The notes beneath the pieces were generated by a model, which had not been told where the DNA came from, did no database searches, and saw only the letters and a list, made by a program, of their open reading frames with translations. Shown here piece by piece: positions 55,301 through 64,000 of a stretch of DNA of 64,000 nucleotides (position 1 is its first letter; every line of letters begins with the position of its first letter). The stretch covers positions 35,132,501-35,196,500 of the forward strand of contig NC_091255.1 of assembly GCF_042477335.2 (NCBI RefSeq), in the 5' to 3' direction. This DNA comes from Ovis canadensis. Lineage: Eukaryota > Chordata > Mammalia > Artiodactyla > Bovidae. The position numbers were made by a program, and so were the translations under genes.

Positions 55301-58300
55301 GGGGTAGAAAAGGTCACATCTTACACAAGGTCCCTGCCACCACTCCCTTCCTTCCTGCTTCCCTGGCCTTGGGCAAGGACTCTTGGTCTGAGGAGCCTAG
55401 GGCCTGGGTCTCCTGCCTCTGCCTCCCTGAGGCCTGGCTCCTGCCTGGGCTTGGTCTTGGCTGTGCAAGGTGAGCCCTTCTACCCTTATGAGCAGGTCAA
55501 GAGCAGGAGGCAGTATTGCATGGGCACAGGGGACAGCACCCATTCCATAGGGCCACCACCACGGGGCATATTTCCCTGCCCTGAGTCCCACCCTGATGTC
55601 TCCTCAGCACCCCAGCCCGCCTCAGGTGTGCCCCTGGCTCCTGCTGGACTCTTCCTCCCGTACCTTCCCCGTGTCCTCTGGGCCTGGCTGCAGGGTGACG
55701 GAGCAGGGCAGGTTCTGGGGTATCTGTGGCAGAGGAAAAGAGTTCAGTTCTTCCAGAAAGTCCCCAGATCTTCCCCTCAACTTAAGAGGCTGGAGGACTC
55801 CTGGGGATGAGAAAGGAAAACAGGGGGGGCCCCAGGGAGGAGGCAGAGAGGCTAGGAGTGCAGGGTGACCCTGAAGGGATCTGGGGGTCCCACAGTGTTA
55901 CTCCCAGACCTTCTTGTAACAGGTGCCTCACCCCTGCCCCCAACACAGTCCCGGACCCCTTGCTCTACAGAGGGTGGGGGCATCCTCACTGTGAAAAAAA
56001 AGGGGTGGGCATGCTGGCCCAGCTTCCTCAGCAGCCGTTCCTGCAGGCGGGTGGGGGACCGGGGTGGGTTTGGTGTTGGGGGGAAGGCCTGGTAGTTGGC
56101 GATGAACAGGTCTTTGCGGAAGGACAAGCCCAGCACGTCCAGGTCTTCGCGGCCATAGCGAAAGGCGCAGGTGAGGGTCACAAACACTAGCAAGGGAGGG
56201 CAAGGCGGGGTGGTCAGGAGCCCCCCTCCCAAAGTCCCCCCAGTTCATAGCAGCAGCTGCTCCTTTCTCAGCAGCATAGCACCAGCCTGAATCTCACCCC
56301 GCTCCTGGCTTTCACCTTAGCTCCCCACCTGTCTCCTTGGGGCCCATCTCAGTGCCAACACCACCTTCCTGACTCCCTTCCCTCAGGCCCTTGGCCTCAG
56401 GGCCGGTACCTTTGCGGTCCTTCAAGTAGTCCGGGTCCACTAGCACCACGCCATCTGGGGAAGGGGACACAGGAGTGCAGTTCCTGTCAGGGCCTCCTCC
56501 ATTCCTGGGCCCAGGAACTGCCTCCCATCTCGGGGGACATGATGCTCCCTTCTGGGCACTCTTACCTACAGGATCCACTTTGTCCAGGTGGTCCACAAAG
56601 TCCCGCTTGCCCAGGTACACCGTGAGCTAAGGACGCAGAAGGGTCACAGGAAGACTGGGTAGGGGGCTGGCAGGGCTTCAGAGCCCTCAAAAGTGACTGA
56701 CCTGCCCCTGGGCCTCCCAGGCTGGGGGTCTCTGAAGGAGTTTCTCTGGGTTTTTATAGGGTTGCAAGAGGAGAGTGGTGGGCTTTCCCCTGACTAGCTG
56801 AACTTGAGGCTTTTAAACTGCTCCCTAATACAGGTTCCAGGTGGGTGGGTGTGTTTGTGTGTCCAGGAGAACCTGGCCCTAGGCAGGCAGTTAGAGAGCC
56901 TTACCAGATGCCTCCAGGCCTGGGCTTCTGGCCCCTCCCCCTGAGTCTCACTTAGGACCCCAGCCTGTCCCCACCCAGCCCTGTGGCTGGCTTAGGCCTT
57001 TGCGGCCAGGGGCTTCAGGAGGGAAGGAAGTTGGCTCTTAGCTGTCACAGGAAGTGGGGAGCTTGGGGTTGGGGATCGTCTAGGGGCAGGCCGGGCCTTG
57101 TGAGGGCCCAGGGAGGGTCGGGAGGGGAAGCGCTGTGGGAGACTCACCTTGCAGTTAGGACTCGACTTCTTGAAGACCCTAACAAAACAGAAAGGGAAAC
57201 CCACTGCCTGCCTCAGACTCAGCAGGGACCCCGGTGCCAGGACCTCGTCCCTCCCTTGCCCGAGAAGGCAGAGCTCACCCGAGATTCCCACCTGTAGGCT
57301 TTGGGGCTTTACCCAGCCCTACCCTGTCCCACTTCTCCCCAGAAGGACAGGTAACCACAAGTCCTTAATACTACCAGCATGGCAGCCCCCTTGCTCCACC
57401 CTCAGTAGTTTCCCTCCTCCCCTGGTAATGGCCTCCGGTTGCCAGAGGAACTGCTCAGGCTCTTCCCAGAGGATCTCCTCCAGGGGGACCTGAATGGGCA
57501 GGCTGCAGGTTGTCTGTATAAGACCTCTCCCTCTTTCCATCTCTGGTCTCCACCTCCCACAAGAGCTGGAATACTGGAAAGAGCAGTGGCTCTAAATTGG
57601 TTTCTATTATGGGAGGTTTCTAAGTGTGGCCCTACTCTCCATTAACCTCCAACTGTCCCTGTCTCTGATCTCAGCAGCTTAAAATGTTATTTGTCTTTCA
57701 AGGCCCAGCTCAGATGTCACCTCCTTTAGAAAGTAGATCCAGCCCCACTCTAGTCACTCCCTTTTTTGGGGTTTCTGTCACACCTTGTTTATGCTTTACC
57801 TGTAGTGTGATAGGGCTTCCCAAGTGGTGCTAGTGGTCAAGAACCCGCCTGCCAATGCAGGAGATGTAAGAGACAAGGGTTCGATCCCTGGGCCGGGAAG
57901 ATCCCCTGGAGGAGGGCATGGCAACCCATTCCAGTATTCTTGCCTGGAGAATCCCATGGACAGAGGAGCCAGGTGGGCTGCAGTCCATGGGGTCACAAAG
58001 AACTGGACTTAGCACACATGTAGTGTGATAATGTGCAGTTAGCTGTGTATCATGTATTTCACTAGACTGTGAGCAACAGAGGCCTTACTGATTCAGGCAT
58101 CCCCAGCATAGTTGCAGCCATAAGCCAGACGCCGTGATGCTTCCTAACATTTATGGGTGAATGGTTCATGCCCATTTAATGCTCTCAGCAACCCAGTGAT
58201 GGAGGTCCTAATATTCCTATTTTACAGGTGAGGAAACTGAAGCCCAGGAGAGGTCAAGTATTTTGCCTGAGGTCACGGAGAGTGTAAATGGTGGAATTCG

Positions 58301-60236
58301 GGTACAGAGGTACTCTGGCTCTTCATCACTAAATGATTGTACTATCCTGCCTCTGTTCTTGGCATTATGTTTGTTGGAGTGAAGGAGATTCCGCTTTCTG
58401 GTTGCTGAAATGGTCTAAGCCTGGACTCCACCCACTGCTGGGAGGATAGGGAGATGTCTGGCAACCCCTGTGCCCTGGCCACTTGTGGGCCTGTTCTTTG
58501 CTGCCCCACCTTACTCCTACCAATCCACTCTGCCTCAGCAGTGATACCCAGGAAGGGTCCCCAGGTAGTAGAAACTGAAATCCTGCCACCTGGCCCATCC
58601 ACTGTAACAAAGTCACATGCCCCTTCTTCCCAGAAGGCCAAGCTATCCAAAGACCATAAGGCATAGGGTACAGAGGCCCCCAGGTACCCCCATCGAGGAA
58701 AGGAGGGCAGACACTGGTATGGTGGGAACTAGGATAAGCACCCTATCTCTTGTCCCCACCTGGGGGCTGACTGCTGTGGCAGCCTTCAGCTCTCCCTCCC
58801 CTTTGCTTCTGGTTTTCCTCTCTGTCCCAGTGTTTCTTCCTATTAGGAGTCCTTGGCAGAGGGTTGGGACAGCCACAGTCTGTTGGACAACTGGAGTGTG
58901 GTTCTGGAGTAATTGCCCTGAAGCAGCTGCAGGGTACCTGCCCTTTGGATCCTAACCCAGCCAGCCTCCTGCCTGCTAGGGAGGAGCAAGCATGTGTACA
59001 GTGAGGCTGGCCAAGAAGGCGGAGTTTTGGGGTGACCTGAGAGGTGCCGAGTGGGTGAGGGGGCAGCAGAAGCAGATGCCCCTTCACACTTCCTGCTATT
59101 CTCTCCATTTCCTGTGGCCCAGAATTTGATGGAGGTGGGAGGAATTGTGCCAAGTCAGCAGTCCCTGTGTGGTCCATCCGTCCCCCTCCCTGAACCACAT
59201 AACGGAAATCTGGGGCCTCCCTCAAGTCAGCGACTTCCCCTTTTGCTGTGTTTAACCCCTAATCCAGGACACCAGTCCTCCTTCTGATCACCTCTCCAGT
59301 ATCAATCGACTGGGTGTTCGGGAACCTGTGATTTCCTATTCTATGGGTGGGGAGCTGTGAGGCTGGTAAAATGTTTTGCAGAACAAGTGACAGCTCAGAA
59401 CCAGGCCCCCATTCCTGATCCTCTCTGGAGAGAAGCAAATAGCCCTAATCTTTTCCCTCTTTTGCTCCTGCTCCCCAGAGACTCAGGCATTCACCCCCGG
59501 AGGTGTTGGGTCACAACAGGAAGTGGATTTTGCTAGAGACCAAAAAAGAGAACTCGGGGTGTCAGTGGAAGGAAGGAGCCTCGATTGCACAGAAAACATC
59601 CGGGGAGTGGATGGCGTGCCCTGGGCAGATACAGCCTCCCCTCACTCACGGGAAGAGGGATAAGGCCCAGAATTGGGGAGGGTCGTCAAGCACTCTTTGG
59701 TCCCCCAAAATGAAGCTGTTGCTCCTAGCAACCCGGGGGAAAGCAGAAGTTTGGAAGCAGAGCCACCCGGCCCTTGGGGCCGGTGGGGGCAGTCTGACTG
59801 CCTGTGGGGTACTGGATAGGAGGCTTTCAAGTGGCTGGGCACGAGTCTTCGGGGGATCCCGCCCCTGGCATCTAGTCTGCCCACACCCGTCCCCTCCGGG
59901 CCGGCCACCTGCTCCTTCCTCCGCCCCTGCAACGCAGGCTGCACCGGAGAACCCAGTCGTCCGGCCCCCTACATCTCTGCGAGAAGCCCGATGCAGGTTT
60001 CTTGATCTTCAGCCCTCGCTTTCTGCAGGGACTGTGGCATGCCTTCCCCTCATTATCCTCGAGGACCTAGGCGTGCGGCCCCGAATGGCTGTCCCCTAGG
60101 GACCCAGGCGTCCGGCCCCCGAATTTTCTCCCTGGTGTTCCTGTCTGAGGACCGTCCCGGCACCCGCCTGGTGCCGCCGTCCACGTCCCGCCGAATGGCC
60201 CCACCTCTCTTACCTGGTCCCGGGTTTCTCCCCCAT
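52361..60236 (-). CDS. ARRB2: ARRB2, beta-arrestin 2 (arrestin-3), 15 exons
   Basis: Exons on the minus strand: 60236-60214, 57178-57148, 56626-56566, 56454-56410, 56186-55990, 55723-55664, 55294-55227, 55116-54981, 54757-54673, 54382-54310, 54030-53893, 53167-53084, 52981-52902, 52790-52736, 52454-52361. All are GT/AG, the phases join, and they give 409 residues as in human. Arrestin N-domain about 1-180, C-domain about 190-350. The C-tail has the clathrin box LIEFD at 373-377 and the AP-2/export segment (F388, F391, R393, L394, R395, L396), ending DYDDQFC. Function: binds phosphorylated active G-protein-coupled receptors at the plasma membrane, stops G-protein coupling, links receptors to clathrin and AP-2, and scaffolds kinases. 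An alternative acceptor 33 nt upstream of exon 14 would add 11 residues after S360. No frame break was seen. Confidence 0.98.
52791..52823 (-). CDS. ARRB2: Alternative 5' extension of ARRB2 exon 14 (11 residues)
   Basis: TTTTAG at 52829-52824 on the minus strand is a usable acceptor exactly 33 nt before the main one. The extension is open and in phase, reads [11 protein letters not shown] and joins to AAPETD. A bovine long form of arrestin-3 with 11 extra residues near position 361 is known; this is its likely source. Confidence 0.75.
53290..53750. mobile_element. L2-type LINE remnant in ARRB2 intron 11
   Basis: CTCAGGGTCTTTGTGCCTGC, then CCCTCTGCCTGGAGCGCTCC and ACTCCCTTGGCGTCTTCACC, the common L2 3' wording. 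A long forward frame here (53147-53755) is a by-product. Confidence 0.65.
57650..57800. mobile_element. L2-type LINE remnant in ARRB2 intron 1 (left part)
   Basis: GCCCAGCTCAGATGTCACCT, then TTTCTGTCACACCTTGTTTA. It continues after the SINE at about 58031-58110 (TATTTCACTAGACTGTGAGC). Confidence 0.65.
57801..58030 (+). mobile_element. Bov-tA SINE in ARRB2 intron 1 with 12-bp target-site duplication
   Basis: TGTAGTGTGATA at 57801-57812 and 58019-58030 bounds a sense Bov-tA. It lies within the L2 remnant and is antisense to ARRB2. Confidence 0.95.
58180..58335. repeat. MIR-type ancient SINE in ARRB2 intron 1
   Basis: TTTTACAGGTGAGGAAACTG, then GGTCAAGTATTTTGCCTGAG, then GGTCACGGAGAGTGTAAATG: MIR core. 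Confidence 0.8.
58340..60213 (-). other. Remainder of ARRB2 intron 1
   Basis: GC-moderate, largely repeat-free intron that becomes CpG-rich towards the first exon (from about 59.8 kb). The long open frames on both strands are typical of GC-rich DNA and have no domain content. Confidence 0.6.
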
Positions 60237-60700
60237 GGTGCGCGCGCCCGCCGCCCGCCCGGTTCGCGGATAGCTCACAGCCTCCTAGCCCGCTGCCAGG
60301 TCCCTGCTCCTCCCCGCGCCACTGCGCACGCGCGCCCCCGCGCTCTCTCCACTACCCCCGCCTCTCCTTCCCCCCTCCCAACTTGGATCTGGAGAACGGA
60401 GTCCAGATGCGTCAGCCGGATTGCACGCGCCACGGCACTGCCCTCCCTCTCCTTACAGGCACGCGCGGTGATTGGCTCCGCCCGCCCCCCTCCGCCCTCC
60501 ACCCCGACCCCTGCGGAGGGATCCCTCCCCGCGCGCGGTCTCTACACCCTGCTACTCCCGCCCATCTCTCCGCCCCTCCGCACCCGTTTAGGAACTGACT
60601 GGGCCCCCTCAAAAGGAGGCGCCCGCCTTCCAGGAGATTAAAGCATTCTGATTGGCTCCCTGCATCAAGCGCCCTGCAGGGGTTTCCTCCCCTTTGTTTG
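60200..60700 (-). promoter_or_regulatory. ARRB2: ARRB2 CpG-rich promoter
   Basis: Dense CpG around and upstream of exon 1. Two copies of GATTGGCTCC (60470-60479 and 60650-60659) are CCAAT boxes on the minus strand, 180 bp apart. GC boxes (CCGCCC) are near 60479. No TATA box. The start site is not fixed. Confidence 0.7.
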
Positions 60701-61412
60701 CTTTCTCAGTGGCGTTGGAGGCTACGGGGGTGGTGGGGGCAGTGGGTGAGCTCGAACACAGTCTAGGATGGAGGATAAGGGGATGCACAGGTGGTGAGCG
60801 GTTCCAGTTGCGAGATGCTCGCCTATTGCGCGCCGCTCACCCCGGAGCCTGTAGCCGTCTTTGGCCCTCCCTCCCACTTCTTTATTGTGGTGTGTCAGCT
60901 CCCTCTGGTGTCTCTCTTTGATCTTCGCAGGGTTACTTCTAAATTCTCTTACTACTCTTCTCCATCCATTCATCGAAGTTAACACCCATTCATGCATACA
61001 TCCGTCCATACATCTATCCATGTCTATTTTGTGCTAATCACTATACTAGGCAATGGGAACTCAGACATGAATTAACATCACCCCTGCCTTCCTCGTATGG
61101 TTGAGGAGACATATGAAGAGATATTATGATTCCAGGAATGCTATAATAGAGGTATGACTCAGAAGACAAAGTGACTCCCAGAGCTTGGCTGGGGAGGGAT
61201 GGAGGCAGAGCAGGCTGTCCAGAGGAGGGCACGTTTGAGGATAATCTTTCTGAAGTGTGGGCAGAAGTTAAGAAAGGGTATTCCAAAGACAGAGAAAAGC
61301 AAGGCACATCCTATAATGAGGTGTTTGTGGGAGTAGAGGGCAGGAGAGAGAAGGCTGAAGAGGATGACTGGAACAGGGTGTGAAGGATTTTGTATAGCAG
61401 GTAAAGGAATGA
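60701..61412. other. Intergenic upstream of ARRB2, no gene seen
   Basis: 60965-61035 has short CATC/CATCC repeats. 61040-61400 has phrases of an ancient repeat (CACTATACTAGGCAATGGGA). The next gene in human order, PELP1, is not reached. Confidence 0.45.
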
Positions 61413-61620
61413 GGCTTCCCAGGTGATGGAGTGGTAAAGAATCCACTTACCAATGTAGGAGATGTGGGTTCGATCCCTGTGTCGGGAAGATCCCCTGGAG
61501 TAGGAAATGACAACCCACTCTGGTATTCTTGCCTGGAAAATCCCATGGACAGAGGAGCCTGGCAGGCTACAGTCCATGAGATCGTAAAAGACTCGGACAT
61601 GACTGAGCAGGAGCAGCTCA
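61413..61620 (+). mobile_element. Bov-tA SINE, sense
   Basis: GGCTTCCCAGGTGATGGAGT to GACATGACTGAGCAGGAGC. Confidence 0.9.
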
Positions 61621-62069
61621 GCAGCTAAAGAAATGAGCCAGGAGCCTCCCCTGGAGGAGGACACGTGGATCCAGTAGTGGATCCGCTCTTTAAGGCAAGG
61701 AGTGGAGTGGCATGATGAGACTTCTCCTTTAGGAAGACAATTCTGGGCAGTGTGGAGGGTGAAGGGAGTGGGGCACACTGTCATAGACTGAAACTAATCA
61801 AGGAGAGAAGATGAACAATAGAATGGAAGGGAGAAGGGGAACCAGGCTGAAGAGTCATTTCTAGGGCAAAATTGAGCAGACTGGGGGAGGATGATGAATG
61901 ATGGACATTTTGGACTTAAGAAGCTAAGGTATTCTCCTCCTTCCATCTGTTTTCCCATATTCCCTCATCTTCCCCAAATGAACTGACTTCATTCTTCTCC
62001 ACTTTTCTGTGCAACAAAAAGTAATGTACACAAGTCTCTGAGATCATCTTTAAGGTCAAATGCAGGCCT
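61621..62069. other. Intergenic, no gene seen
   Basis: No supported feature. Confidence 0.4.
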
Positions 62070-62214
62070 TACCCTGAGAAGGCAATGGCACCCCACTCCA
62101 GTGTTCTTGCCTGGAGAATCCCAGGGACAGAGGAGCCTGGTGGGCTTCCGTCTATGGGGTTGCACAGAGTCTGACACGACTGATGCGACTTAGCAGCAGC
62201 AGCAGCAGCAGCAG
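62070..62214 (+). mobile_element. Bov-tA2-type SINE fragment with (AGC)n tail
   Basis: GAGAAGGCAATGGCACCCCA to GATGCGACTTAGCAGC, then AGC repeats at 62192-62214. The (AGC)n run is characteristic of the bovid Bov-tA2 subfamily. Confidence 0.9.
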
Positions 62215-62458
62215 GCCTTATCAGCTGCCACCTCCCACCTCCAGTTCTCCTACCCTTCTAAGCTCACCCTTCACCCTTTTCAAGCTTTAGCTGGTACATT
62301 TCTTTTGGATTCAGGAATCATTTATGTCAAAGGGTCATGACCAGAAGATAATGAGATCTATATTGCTACATATCTAAGGTGATTTTGGAACTGAAAGGCT
62401 GTGACTGGCATGGCATTACAGCTACTGTATTAAAAAAATACTAATGTAAAGACAACTT
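62215..62458. other. Intergenic, no gene seen
   Basis: No supported feature. Confidence 0.4.
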
Positions 62459-64000
62459 TCAGTTCAGTTCAGTCGCTCAGTCATGTCCGACTCTGCGATG
62501 TGGTGGACTGTAGCTCACCAGGCCTCCCTGTCCATCACCACCTCCCAGAGTTTACTCAAACTCATGTCCATTGAGTCAGTGATGCCATCCAACTATCTCA
62601 TACTCTGTCATCCCTTTCTCCTCCTGCCTTCAGTCTTTCCCAGCATCAGGGTCTTTTCAAATGAATCAGCTCTTCACATTAGGTGGCCAAAGTATTGGAG
62701 TCTCAGCTTCAACATCAGTCCTTCCAGTGAATATTCAGGACTGATTTCCTTTAGGATGGACTGATTGGATCTCCTTGCAGTCCAAGGGACTCTCAAGAGT
62801 CTTCTCCAACACCACAGTTCAAAAGCATCAATTCTTTGGCACTCAGCTTTCTTTATAGTCCAACTCTCACATCCATACATGACCACAGGAAAAACCATAG
62901 CCTTGACTAGACGGACCTTAGTCGGCAAAGTAATGTCTCTGTTTTTTAATATGCTGTCTAAGTTGGTCATAACTTTTCTCCCAAGGAGTAAGCATATTTT
63001 AATTTTATGGCTTCAGTCACCATCTTCAGTGATTTTGGAGCCCCCCAAAATAAAGTCTGCTACTGTTTCCACTGCTTCTCCATCTATTTGCCATGAAGTG
63101 ATGGGACCGGATGCCATGATCTTCGTTTTCTGAATGTTGAGCTTTAAGCCAACTTTTTCACTCTTCTCTTTCACTTTCATCAAGAGGTTCTTTAGTTCCT
63201 CTTCACTGTCTGCCATAAGGGTGGTGTCATCTGCGTATCTGAGGTTATTGATATTTCTCCTGGCAATCTTGATTCCAGCTTGTGCTTCCTCCAGCCCAGC
63301 GTTTCTCATGATGTACTCTCCATAGAAGTTAAACAAATAAGCAGGGTGACAGTATACAGCCTTGACGTACTCCTTTTCCTATTTGGAACCAGTCTGTTGT
63401 TCCATGTGCAGTTCTAACTGTTGCTTCCTGATCTGCATACAGATTTCTCAAGAGGCAGGTCACGTGGTCTGGTATTCCCATCTCTTGAAGAATTTTCCAC
63501 AGTTTATTGAGATCCACAATAAACTTTGGCTTTGGCATAGTCAAGAAAGCAGAAATAGATGTTTTTCTGGAACTCTTGCTTTTTCGATGATCCAACGGTT
63601 GTTGGCAATTTGATCTCTGGTTCCTCCGCCTTTTCTAAATCCAGCTTGAACATCTGGAAGTTCATGGTTCACATACTATTGAAGCCCAGCTTGGAGAATT
63701 TTGAGCATTATTTTACTAGCCTGTAAGATAAGTGCAGTTGTGTGGTAGTTTGAGCATTCTTTGGCATTGCCTCTCTTTGGGATTGGAATGAAAACTGACG
63801 TTTTTCAGTCCTGTGGCCACTGCTGAGTTTTCCAAATTTGCTGGCACATTGAGTGCAGTACTTTCACAGCATCATCTTTCAGGATTTGAAATAGCTCAAC
63901 TGGAATGCCATCACCTCCACTAGCTTTGTTCATAGTGATGCTTCCTAAGGCCTTACTTGACTTCACATTCCAGGATGTCTGGCTCTAGGTGAGTGATCAC
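62459..64000 (-). mobile_element. BovB LINE, antisense, runs off the window end
   Basis: On the reverse strand: C-terminal region ([20 protein letters not shown]), reverse transcriptase with NNLRYADDTTLMADS at about 63240, and palm/fingers pieces (MDHRKSKSSRKTSISAFLTM). 3' end at 62459 with the CAGTTCAGTTCAGTCGCTC tail. Frames are broken in at least three places. The 5' part lies outside. Confidence 0.95.

Noticed and set aside
59503..60099. 198-codon forward frame upstream of ARRB2 exon 1
   Set aside because: GC-rich chance frame in intron 1; no recognisable domain or Kozak start.
60700..64000. Presence of PELP1, the next gene in human order
   Set aside because: No exon was found before the window end; the gene should lie further right.

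Overview
This is mammalian nuclear DNA from a bovid, probably cattle or a close relative. The evidence is the repeat content: many copies of the ruminant LINE BovB (RTE type), the ruminant SINE Bov-tA, tRNA-Glu-derived CHR-type SINEs, L1 3' ends and a ruminant-type solo LTR. Four intron-containing genes, a COX7C retrocopy and the gene order match the ARRB2-MED11-CXCL16-ZMYND15 block of human chromosome 17p13, read here in the opposite direction.

Layout. Positions 1-26.4 kb are intergenic and dense with nested repeats, including polypyrimidine and TA/CA simple repeats; no host gene is visible. ZMYND15 (minus strand, coding 31584 to 26621, 13 coding exons, 740 residues) and CXCL16 (plus strand, coding 32754 to 35931, 5 exons, 255 residues) are head to head across a CpG-rich promoter at about 32.0-32.75 kb that carries a perfect cAMP response element. 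MED11 (minus strand, 38247 to 36891, 3 exons, 117 residues) converges on CXCL16. From 38.7 to 51.9 kb repeats dominate again (BovB inverted pair, SINEs, L1) and include a full-length COX7C retrocopy with 13-bp target-site duplications. ARRB2 (minus strand, 60236 to 52361, 15 exons, 409 residues) follows, with a CpG-rich promoter at 60.2-60.7 kb. From 60.7 kb to the end there is no gene, only SINEs and a BovB copy that runs off the window.

The genes do not form one pathway. ARRB2 is the receptor adaptor beta-arrestin 2, MED11 a Mediator head subunit, CXCL16 a membrane-anchored chemokine, and ZMYND15 a MYND-finger protein of the male germ line. I reconstructed exon borders by reading GT/AG sites and checking that phases join; total lengths agree with the lengths I remember for the human proteins.

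No wholly new biological system is visible. The points most worth checking are: a shifted reading frame in the last CXCL16 exon that replaces the conserved cytoplasmic tail; the COX7C retrocopy, whose reading frame is open but has two charged residues in the membrane helix; an alternative ARRB2 acceptor exactly 33 nt upstream, which would explain an 11-residue longer isoform; a candidate first coding exon divergent from MED11; and a retrocopied 3' UTR that carries an embedded SINE.
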